Source: Chromera velia | Lineage: Eukaryota > Sar > Chromeraceae | Reading direction: 5' to 3' | Assembly (NCBI GenBank): GCA_018398765.1 | Contig: JAHBMJ010000518.1 | Location: 10,001-37,858, forward strand | Length of the DNA stretch: 27,858 bases | Part shown: positions 1 to 9,047 of the stretch, one piece after another | Layout of the letters: the number at the start of each line of letters is the position of its first letter | Position numbering within the stretch: position 1 is the first letter of the stretch | Notes under the pieces: model-generated | Told to the model about the DNA's origin: nothing | The model's database searches: none | What the model saw: only the letters and a program-made list of their open reading frames with translations | Program-made: the position numbers and the translations under genes

Positions 1-279
1 CTCTGTCTCAAGCATTGCATCTGACCGTACAATGTCATACACTTTTTTTTCTTTCCATTCCCTCACTGTATATTCATCCATGTCAGAAGACTAGGTCAGA
101 AGAGAAAAGAGACAAAGTACACATTGAATCGACATGAGGGCTGATACGCAGAAGATCCCAGTTATGAATGGCTGCCGCTCCTGCTTTCTCCCGCTGACTC
201 CCTCCGGACTGCACCAACACTGAAGGAACACTCGCCCCCCCAGCTCTGGTGGCGTCTCTATCTGAGCGGTCCGACATGG

Positions 280-1102
280 TCAGAAACCCTTCTTCTGTCC
301 CTTGCCCCCCTTGCCCCCCTTCTTTCCATCCTTCTTCTTGTCAAGGCAGACAGAAGCGAAGTGATCCTTCTCTCCGCACTCTTTACACATAGCACCGACA
401 GCGGGGCACTTATTGTCCTCACCTCTGTACGGGAAAGTATACCCATAGTTTTTGTACCTGGGGGCCTTGAAAGTTCTCGCTGCTGGACTCGCTGCGGGAC
501 TCAGGCTGTCTGGACTGGCTTCTGCTGCGGGGCTGCTGGGGCCTGCGGTCCTAAGTGGAGTTGGCGACCTCCCTATCCTCACGAGGCTGTCTCCCTCTCC
601 CCCTGCCTCTCACCTTCCTCCGTCTGATGGCACGAAGCTTCTGCATCAACCCAACATTGCGGGCGATCTTTTGCAGAAGGGTGTAGGAGAGGTTGTCGTA
701 GTCGAACTTGGAATCTTCATCCTCGGGGGAGACGGGTCTGCCCTCCGCCTCTGCCGCCTTCTGCTTAATTGCAGAAATTACGATTTGGGCGAGGGTGGCG
801 GCGGTGATGACTCCTTCGAACTCGTCGTCGGTCATGAGGTTCTCAAGGACCTCCTTCTTCTCGGGTTTGGGGGGCACATAGCCAGCCTTCTTGCAGGAGA
901 GGATCTGCCTAGGGATCTGCCCATCCATCTGGTTAGAAGCATCGATCAGCTCCTCATCGTCACGTCTTTCAAGGGCGCGAAACTTTTCCTTCTCCTCCTG
1001 CATCTCAATCGTCTGCTCCTTTCCATACTCACTCTTTATTTTTTTAAAGAGTTCTGGTCCTTCGAAGTCAGAATGATATGCTGATTCCGACTTCTGTGTC
1101 AA
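280..1102 (-). CDS. Gag-like zinc-knuckle reading frame, retrotransposon remnant, in two frames
   Basis: Two overlapping minus-strand frames make one recognisable unit. The upstream part (1102 down to 551) is charged and helical with a basic Arg/Gly end. The downstream part (582 down to 280) carries CPAVGAMCKECGEKDHFASV followed by C, a CX2CX4HX4C knuckle, then a Lys/Gly-rich tail ending at a TGA. The CPAxGxxCxxCGxxxHFAxxC form is typical of gag proteins of Ty3/gypsy-like and related LTR retrotransposons, where the knuckle binds RNA. The frame change near 551-582 may be a mutation, a programmed shift or a small intron starting at GTGAGG. The upstream frame has no ATG at its open end, so the 5' part is missing or spliced. 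A further open stretch (277 down to 83) starts 2 bases past the stop but shows no protease motif. No pol, integrase or LTR was recognised. A domesticated host gene is an alternative. Confidence 0.5.
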
Positions 1103-1543
1103 GATCTGTCAATCTTAAACAATCAATCGGATGCAATCGATTTAACCGTGCAACATGGATCCGACTGAACCACGCGTCCCGGGCCTGCCTATGACACGTC
1201 GGTCCCGGCGTGCATCCCCCGGTTGCCTGCATGCCTGCTCAACTTCACATTTTTAAAGTCATTTTCATTCATGAATCAGAATAATAATTAATAATGATGA
1301 CGCATTATCTAGCGCCTCACGCCGTGGCCACTACTTAGCGGCCTGTTTTTCAATGTACTAGTAGAGTGCGTAGCTAGAGTGTTTGTAGGCTAGGAGGGAT
1401 TTTGAGTACCGGAAACAAACTAACTTGAATGGCTATCATAAAGCAACAGCTAGTGCATGAGCGTCAGAGCAACTCAGTGCTAGCTAGATCTTCACCTATA
1501 TCTGATCTCGATCTCGTGGCCTCATCGACAGAAGGAGTATCAA

Positions 1544-1744
1544 TGTACGGTCTTGCTGCTTGGCCTTTAGATAGGCCAGTTTGATACAGTACTTTCTGCC
1601 TGACTGCAATTGTGCATGCTCGACGTGCGTGCTGTATGCATGTGCATGCATTTTTGCGTCACCTGCGCTCGCTTTGCGCGCAGGCCGTGAAGCTTCGACT
1701 TGGCGCAGATTGACTTGACTTCGTTGGTGCCACTTTACGGCTAT
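1544..1744 (+). repeat. Direct repeat, copy A (~201 bp)
   Basis: This block recurs at 2408-2607. The first ~65 bases and last ~119 bases align closely; a ~17-base stretch between them does not. The weaker flank before it (from about 1529) is also related. A small hairpin, GGCCTTTAGATAGGCC, lies near the left end. In the last ~119 bases I count about ten differences, all transitions. The spacing suggests terminal repeats of a short non-autonomous element, but the ends are not TG...CA. Confidence 0.8.
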
Positions 1745-2407
1745 TCCCTTCTTTATGAGCGGTAGCGGATAGAAGAGAACCCGTCACCGTGTTGGTGGTC
1801 GAGAAACTTCACATGCTGGTCTTGCTGCTTACGTCCCATCATATCCCGTCCTCTGCTTCTTGGTTGAACTTCTTGACGAGAGACGAGATTCTGTCCCAGA
1901 GCGAAGGTGACAGATCGGAAGAGAGCGCCCGACTCTTGCGTGAAAGTCGGTGCGAAAGCCTGGCTCCGGGTGAAGAGGCTCAGACAAAGCTGCACAGACG
2001 GGGCCGCTTGGAGTGCGTTCCATTCGGTATGCAGGCCTGCCACTTCCACAGGGAAGGGAAGTGCTCCCAGAGCGAAGGGAGGCAAAATGCTTCGAGGGAA
2101 CGGAGAAGTTCGGAAGTGGTTCTCATCCTTGTGGATGAAGTGATCGTTGGTGCTGGTGACGGAATGCGAAGCACCAAGATGAGGTCATGACTACAAGAGA
2201 CGCAAAGAGCAGCTGCCTCTGTCCCTTCCGCCAAGTTGCCGATCGAGATTCTTTTGTGTTGGGAGAGCAAGTGTGAAAGAGTGAATGAGGCTGCCCAGTT
2301 GTCCCGGGAGCTGGCACCACGTAAGAATACGGTCTAGAATCTAGTGTGAACGATACCAGACAGGCAAACGGAAACTTAGTGTTCGTTTACAGAGAAGAAC
2401 TGTCAAA
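1745..2407. other. Spacer between the direct repeats; no supported gene
   Basis: About 660 bases with overlapping open frames on both strands, none of which looks like a protein I know. A 14-base direct repeat, TCCCAGAGCGAAGG, occurs near 1893 and 2068. If the flanking repeats are terminal repeats, this is the interior of a ~1.06-kb element without coding capacity. Confidence 0.4.
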
Positions 2408-2607
2408 CGTACGGTCTTACTTCTTGGCCTTTAAATAGGCCAGTTTGATGCAGTACTTTCTGCCTGACTGCACTCCATCGATCCAATGTGCGTGCTGCAT
2501 GCATGTGCATATGTTTTCGCGTCACTTGCGCTCACTTTGCGCGCAGGCCGTGAAGCTTCGACTTAGCGCGGATTGACTTGACTTTGTTGGTGCCACTTTA
2601 CGGCTAT
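2408..2607 (+). repeat. Direct repeat, copy B (~200 bp)
   Basis: Second copy of the 1544-1744 block in the same orientation, ending at the same CGGCTAT. Its hairpin reads GGCCTTTAAATAGGCC, so the stem is preserved while the loop differs by a transition. Confidence 0.8.
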
Positions 2608-3101
2608 AGGCTAGAGGTGCCAATTAAGAACATGCAAACCTTTAACTTCAATGCCCCCCCCCTCCCTAGCCCCCCTCCTACCCTCCTCCCCCCATATTAA
2701 AAACTAAATACAAAAACATATATGTTTCCATCATTAGCCTACTAAGCGTCTAAACCCAGCTGCCCCAACACTGGCCAGCAGTAGGCCCAACACTACGATT
2801 GACGCAGGAACTCTCTATATCGAGGTCGATGTCTATGAACAGATTAGTATAATAGGTTAAATAGTTTTCTAATATTAAAATTTTATCATCATTTCAACTT
2901 GAAATTTATTTTCAGCTTGTAAAATACTGCTATAAAATATGTATTTCTCTATATTCTGTGTAAAATTATGAATATATAGGGAACTACTAAGGATATAGAT
3001 AAGGAAAAAAACTATGAACAATTTCAGCTTCTAGTTCACCTTAATTAAGCCATCAATGAAACAAATTCAGTTTCAGACTCAGCTAAAACGATGCAATATG
3101 C
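2608..3101. other. AT-rich intergenic DNA with a polypyrimidine tract
   Basis: No gene seen. A C/T-only tract lies around 2652-2692, followed by A/T-rich sequence with many short stops. It probably belongs to the 3' flank of the gene that ends at 3542 on the minus strand. Confidence 0.5.
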
Positions 3102-3317
3102 TAGGCGCCGCACATAGAAAAAAAAAAAGTTGGAGAGATCTATTTTTTTTTTTTATTTCAAGTGCCTTTGAAAGGAAAAAAATCTCTTTCGACTCTCAAA
3201 CTTACTTTTCTACATAGGATGTGTACATGACTTTTGACTTTAAAAAAAAAAAAAAAGAAAAAAAAAAGTTGGGGAGGCCTAATTTTTTTTTTCTTTTTTT
3301 TCTATGTACGGCGCCTA
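3102..3317. mobile_element. MITE-like element with 16-bp terminal inverted repeats
   Basis: The left end reads TAGGCGCCGCACATAG (3102-3117). The right end (3302-3317) is its inverse complement with one mismatch. Both ends continue inward into A or T runs. Inside, two blocks of the form A-run, GTTGGAGAGATCTA or GTTGGGGAGGCCTA, T-run lie in direct orientation (about 3118-3157 and 3255-3300). The 216-bp length, AT-rich interior and lack of coding fit a miniature inverted-repeat element. A clear target-site duplication is not visible; CAATAT occurs just outside both ends. Confidence 0.6.
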
Positions 3318-3541
3318 AACAATATATAAGTGCTTCATTTTAGTTTTTTATGTTTTCCTTTAAATACAAAAGCGTGCAGCGGTCATCGCGGGCTTTCCCT
3401 TCTTACGTTCTCCATCGTTTTTGATTCTTTTGCTTTTTTCACGTTTTTTCTTCCTCAACGCTTGCACAATTAACTGGTTTTAATTGATCCGTGCAGTTCA
3501 ATCTGCCTATAAGAATCTGCTGTACTCATTTGATTCCTGGA

Positions 3542-4934
3542 TCACTCTCCAATCCTCCGATGGCGTCTCTTGAATCTGTTGTGATCTGTTCTTGCAGGTG
3601 GGCCCATTGGGGGGCCGTCCGTCAAAAGGGCCGAAGGGTCGGGAGGGGCTCTATGCGTCTCCTTCCTACTCTGTTTGAATCTGGTCTTTTGTCTCTTGGG
3701 GGCTTTCTGTCGCTTTTGGAGATTTACCAGTCTTCCTTGACGATGTCCGTCTCGGACTTGCCTCTCCGATACCTGCAGAGCTTTCATTCCCGTTGGTGCT
3801 GCTGAGTCAGCACTGGAGACGCGGCTTAGTGCGTGAGGAGCCTGACTGCCGTCCCCCGAAATACCTGCCCCTGGCTTGGCACCGAGAGCGACTTCGGAGG
3901 GTGAGTGGGTCTCTGCTCTTGTGATCTGATCGGAGACGCCTGCCCTTCTTTCGACCTCCTTCAAAAGCTTTGAAAGGTCGGACGCCCAGGCGAGAGAGTC
4001 ATCAGAAGTCGTCGTCTTGCCGTCAACTATCTGGACAACAGTCTCTGCACTCTGAGCGGCGTTTCCTGCATGGAACATTTGTAAACGCAGTCATACACAC
4101 ACACACACACACATACACACACACACACAAACAAACAAACAAACAACAAAAACACTCACATCACACACAAGCTTGCGCGCGCACGCACCTTTGCGCAGAT
4201 GCAGTTGTGCACGGCTCGACAAAGAGGCACGCATTCTCTTCCCCTCCCACACACAGCACTATCTATTCCAGGCGGAAGCGCGTATGTCTCCGAATGACTT
4301 CCTTTCAATCCTCCCCCATCCTTGTCGAGGTCATGTTCTATTCACCTACCTTCTGAGCAGACTGCAGCAATTCTGTGTGCCACTGCCCTGAATCTCGGGA
4401 GTTCTCTGCGGATTGTCTTTTGGGAAGAGGACGAGGAGGCTGCATCAAAACATCCAATGTGCATGCACCAGACACACACACTCAATTTAGTACACACACA
4501 CACACACACACACACAACCATACTGGACAAACGGAAAGGGGTGGAACAGAGAGAGAAACAGATTCATTCAAAGAAAAATGAACGGACATGTGCACATCAA
4601 AAATGAACGGGCGCACATGACAATGCACAAGCACGTCTCTCAAAGGGCGACTGAGGTCTCTTTTGTGGACATTGTGACAGACAGGCACATAGGCCTAATT
4701 CTCTTGTGCTGAACTAAATAACAAAAAGACACGATATTGAAAGCAACCAGAAAAAAAATAAAAAACACCGCGAGGAGGAGGAGATGGTAAAAACCAGCTC
4801 AGAGAGCATCCTGAAATGAAATTGAGATTGCAGAAAGCAGATGGACACACCCACACATCTACACACCCTCTCTTTTACCCACTCTCTCTCTCACACACAC
4901 ACACACGCGCGCGCGCGCACGCGCGAGCCGAGAT

Positions 4935-4972
<38 letters not shown>

Positions 4973-7900
4973 TGGGCGAGTGGATGTACGCATGCATGCA
5001 TCCATGCAAAGTTTCCATCCACCAATCTATGATGCATGCATGAATGCATACTCACTCTCGAGTGAACCACGCCCCTCTTAATTCCCTTCCTCCCTGTCCG
5101 TCACTGTCCTTTTCTTCTTCCTTCCACTCCCGCTCCCTCCCTCCCTTCCTTCCTCCCCCCCTCAAACCTCCTCCCTCCATCCTTACCTCCGGGGGACGCG
5201 AGAAGTCCTTCCAGAGTCTTCGCGTAAGTCTGCAGCTCTGCGTATGAGGTCTGTACGGCCTCCTTCGAACTCTCTCGAGCGCCCAGACCTTCCAGGCAAA
5301 AGTCAATCGCCCTGTGTCCGATGCGTTCTGTCAATTTGTCAACTGTTTCCTCCTTCAATTGTGCCCGTTCAGACTCCGCAGCTGCCTGCTCTGTCAGGGA
5401 GACGGCAGCCTTCTGGAGGGCCTCTTTGAACACTCGAGTCCGCCTGAGAAGACCCTGTGCTTCGTCTGCAGCTGCGGAGACGTCAGAAGGCACACCCCTA
5501 CTGACAATTGCCCGGAGACTCTCAGAGACCTCCAATGCACTCACTTCGCTCTCACAGGGTGCAGAGAGAGAGCCCACACCGTCCTTCAACGCGTGCACAT
5601 CCCACCTGAAGGAAGGAAAGCGTGTGTTAATGATTGAGATTTTTTTTTTTTTTTTTCAGCTATTGATGAGCGCCACATTCGAGCATGAACGTAATTTTGT
5701 TGGCACTTCTTATTGGACTCCACAAACTGCTTTCTCAAATCAGCTAGAAGGTGTTGTCTGTGTACTTTGCATTTGGACAGGTTCATTGACACAAATTGAT
5801 GTGTTGCTGCTGATGCGTATGTGTGTTTGTGTAAGAAGATAAGCGTGTATAAGATGAAATGCGTGTACTTGTCTTTCCCCTGGATCCATGCAGTTCTGAA
5901 TTGTCTGTCTCACCATGCATGCAGTCCCCCCCCATACCCAACACACACACACACACCTGAGGGCATTCTGCACCTCTGGGTCCTCTTCTACTCCGGAAGT
6001 CTCCGCGATTTTCTTTTCGAAAGCCGCCAAGCTGTCTAGCGTTCTCTGAAAGATCCCTGAGGGGACTCGGAGGCCCTTCAGGGACTTTATCTTCTCGCAC
6101 TCCTGCACCAGGGTCCGTGCTTCCTCCAGAAGTGACCCTGCGCGGTGTTTTACCTGCAGATCAATCAGCAGATGCATCACATCACATCAGATGCTGCAAT
6201 GTGTGCAGAGCATTTCTTCGATTGTGCGTTTGTTTGGTTTGTTCCTGAGAAACCAGGGAGCGTGGACGCTGGTCTGACATAGACCGAATTTCAAGATTGA
6301 AAATTTTAAAGGAAAGGCCACACACTGTCGTTTGCGCGCACACAGTGTGTTTCTCTTGAACAAAGATACCGTGTCTGAGCCTGCAGAAGAAGAGGAAGAG
6401 GAAGAAGAAGTATATTGAGATGAAAGCAGACCGAGGAGTCGATCAGATCAGATCATTCACGTGTGGTCCTTAACTAAAGAGAGCAGTAGTGTAACGACCA
6501 GCAAGCTAAACAGGCAGACCTCAACGAGAGCAGATGCCAGTTCTTCTAGTTGTGCCTGTCGGTCCTCTGCCTCTCCGGTGTCGCCTGCCAATTTCCCAAA
6601 TCGGAACGCGATGGAGGCGTACAGGGAGGTCATCAGCTCTGCGTCTCTGGGGGTGGCCATGGCTTTGGAGATCAGAAGATCGACAGGGGATTTGGACTGA
6701 GGGTCGCATTCGGTGAGTGCCTCCAGCACAGCCTGCAAGCAGGCAGGAAAGCAGGAAGGAAGGCATTTGAATGAAGATGGGCGCGTGCACCCACGTTCAC
6801 TAGGCACACAGACCAGAAGGACAAACAAATGTACGAACAGAACCAAGCATGGTGGATTCCCACAAGAATACGTCGACAGGGAACAGCAAAGGTTGCTTTC
6901 AACTAAACCGTCCAGAAGGCTCGAGATGAGGAATGAAACACCCTCCCTGCATGTGTGCAACATTCCGAGTGGACACACACACACACACACCCAAACGTGT
7001 GCATGCATGGACGTGCTTCCTGACCTTCAGTGCTTTGTCTGCCCTGGTCTCGTGGATCTTCCCCGGCCCTGGATCTTCTTCGAAGTCTGTCGTTTGTTTT
7101 TGTCTCCTCTTCTTGACCAGAATGTGGTCCAGTCTCTTCTTGACGTTCGAGAGGAGTTGTTTCTGGTCCGATCCTGGGGGGCAAATGTCTGAGGCCAAAG
7201 TCTTCAAGTCACTCTCGATTGCTGCGTCTGCTTGGTCAGCTGTCAACTGCTTCTGCAGGTTTGTTCTTTGCTTCTGGGCCTGGGACGCCTCTGCCTGCCG
7301 AGCTACAGACAGGAGATGACCCATCACCCGGATCCGAGGATGGCTCCAATAGGGGGAGTAGAAGTCGGCCTGCTGGTAGGGGTAGGAGAAAGTCGGGTAA
7401 GAATAGGGATACCCAGGGAGGGGCGCATAGGGGTAAGATGAATTGAGCCGGTAGGGGTAGGGATAAGGATAAGGAGGGGAGTAGCGTCGATAGGAAGTTG
7501 AAGAAGAAGAAGAGGACGTCGAGGGGGGGCTGAGAGAGGGGGTGGGTGGCTGTTTGGACTCTGGAGGTCCCCGGCCTAAAGCAAAAGGACCCCAACCATT
7601 GGGCCCCCACCATCTTTGTGTCTGCGTCTGTGTCTGTGTCTTGCTCACCAGAGCCGTTCTATTGGGGGATTGGTTCAAGTTTCCATGCGGGGGACCGCTC
7701 TCTCCGTCTTCCACCAGACCGTCCGGTCCCGAATGGCCCTGTTGTGCGTCGTCGTGCATCTGACGGTCGTCCGAGTCCCAGGGGGCACCTGGCCCCATAC
7801 CACCAGTCGGGGGCTCCTCGTGCTCACCCTGCCACCCCCACAGACGGTCTATTGAGGCAAAGAGGCCTGGCTGTGCATTCCGGTCCAAAAAAGGGGCAGG

Positions 7901-8095
7901 GGCATCTTGGTGTTTCCATTCTTCTCTGTCTGTGCTTGTGCTTGTGGGCAGGCTCCCTTGGGAAGAGTCTCCGTGGAGATCCGCGGTGGAGTCATTTTCC
8001 CGTGACTCGCCACCAAGAGCTCCTCCCCTGGCAGGACAAAGAAAAACCAGACAGAACAGAAGATAGAGACCCTGGAACGTTACGCTTGTACTCAT
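3542..8095 (-). CDS. Secreted coiled-coil/helical protein with Tyr/Pro-rich segment (6 exons, 837 aa)
   Basis: Exons, in transcript order: 8095-7025, 6732-6520, 6153-5957, 5605-5187, 4439-4350, 4065-3542. Every intron is GT-AG, and the 2,514 coding bases divide exactly by three. The N-terminus (MSTSVTFQGLYLLFCLVFLC) is a clear signal peptide with likely cleavage near residue 25. Next come a polar region, a TQTQTQTQ stretch, a Ser run, and a Tyr/Pro-rich segment (about residues 202-251, PYPYPYPY and similar). From about residue 258 the protein is rich in Ala, Leu, Glu, Lys and Gln, with heptad-like spacing over four exons, and it ends in a basic tail. I recognise no enzyme domain. It resembles no family I can name; a secreted scaffold, wall or matrix protein is possible. 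Introns hold CA and GA microsatellites. It shares its upstream region with the divergent gene at 9048. Confidence 0.8.
4085..4155. repeat. CA microsatellite grading into CAAA repeats
   Basis: Lies in the last intron of the minus-strand gene (4349-4066). CA dinucleotides are followed by CAAA units. Confidence 0.9.
4485..4516. repeat. CA microsatellite
   Basis: CA run in the fourth intron (5186-4440) of the minus-strand gene. On the minus strand it reads TG and creates false Val/Cys open frames. Confidence 0.9.
4880..4968. repeat. Compound CT / CA / CG / GA microsatellite
   Basis: CT, CA, alternating CG and GA runs follow each other in the same intron. The CA and CG parts alternate purine and pyrimidine, so left-handed DNA is possible. 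Confidence 0.9.
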
Positions 8096-9047
8096 TCCTC
8101 AGTGTGTATTCTTTCCTCTGGCCCTCTCTGTCGGTTTATTTTCTTGGTTGGTGTCGATATTGCATCATCGACAGGCAGACTGACAGACTGACTGACTGAT
8201 GTTGAAGAAGAGGAAAGGTGTCAAACAGTACACATTATACACTTCCTTCAAACGGCAAAAATCTGCAGGGAGCCTTAGATTCTGGTTGCGCTTCGGCTTG
8301 CAAATCCTTGGGTCCCCTTTGCTGACAGATGCTTTTGCAGGATTGAGAGGCAGCCGGCACTCTACTGATGATGAGCAATCTGTATATACAATAAATACAT
8401 GCATGCGCTTCCTTGCGTACTGTCCGTCTGTTTGTGTGTGAACTCTTTGTTAATGAAAGCGCCTGGTGTGGATCTCTTCTTCCTACTTGCATCGGGAGAA
8501 CTGGATCGCTGAACCGCAGCTAGTGGTCTTTATACAGGCGTCCTATATGCATGTAATAAAGAAGCTGCAGCTATCACAAGAAAATGAACACTGAGCATGC
8601 ATGGCAGCACGTATCGGTGTGACGAGCCCGTGCACGACCTCTTCTGATGCATGAGCGGGGCCGCCTGGGCCCCCTATAGCTTTGCATAGGGCCCCGGCAA
8701 AAATTTAAACAGAAGCCGATTAATTTTCAATGATCGCGTAATATTCGGCTAATGATTACATGCACAATTGAAGATTCAATCCTATTAATTTTATAGGTGC
8801 AATACATTCACGTTCCTGCAACTGCATGGACTTGTGTCGTTGAACAGCCATGATTTCCTGACTGCAGAGATCAACTGCGACGTGCATCTGCCTGTGAGTT
8901 TGTTATGATGCATGAATATTTGAAATCGAAGTGCGCGAAGCCACGATGGAAGTAAGGTGACCAAGTGTCAAGCAACAGTATTCGGTCTTCCAAGTGCTGA
9001 ATTTCAGTGACGAAGAGAGGAAGCCCTTTCCGCGGGCTTCGTGCCAG
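8096..9047. promoter_or_regulatory. Divergent intergenic region between the secreted-protein gene and the Apple-Kazal gene
   Basis: About 950 bases separate the two outward-facing start codons (8095 minus, 9048 plus), so both promoters must lie here. No convincing gene is seen in it. It contains a GACT-type short repeat near 8170-8200, a GC-rich hairpin at 8657-8697 and an AT-rich stretch at 8700-8800. No canonical TATA box can be assigned with confidence. Confidence 0.5.
8657..8697. repeat. GC-rich imperfect hairpin
   Basis: GGGCCCCCTAT (8667-8677) can pair with ATAGGGCCCC (8686-8695) around an 8-base loop, with a small bulge. It is followed by AAAAATTTAAAC. A second weak inverted repeat, GCCGA...TCGGC, follows near 8706-8740. 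It may be the end of a decayed DNA transposon. Confidence 0.4.

Noticed and set aside
1544-1600. Resemblance of the repeat hairpin to the 5' stem-loop of U2 snRNA
   Set aside because: CTTCTTGGCCTTT in copy B is close to U2 CTTCTCGGCCTTTT, but the branch-point-pairing GUAGUA and the rest of U2 are absent. Treated as chance.
1753-2190. Overlapping open frames on both strands between the direct repeats
   Set aside because: No start context, no recognisable domain, and both strands are equally open. Not enough to call a gene.
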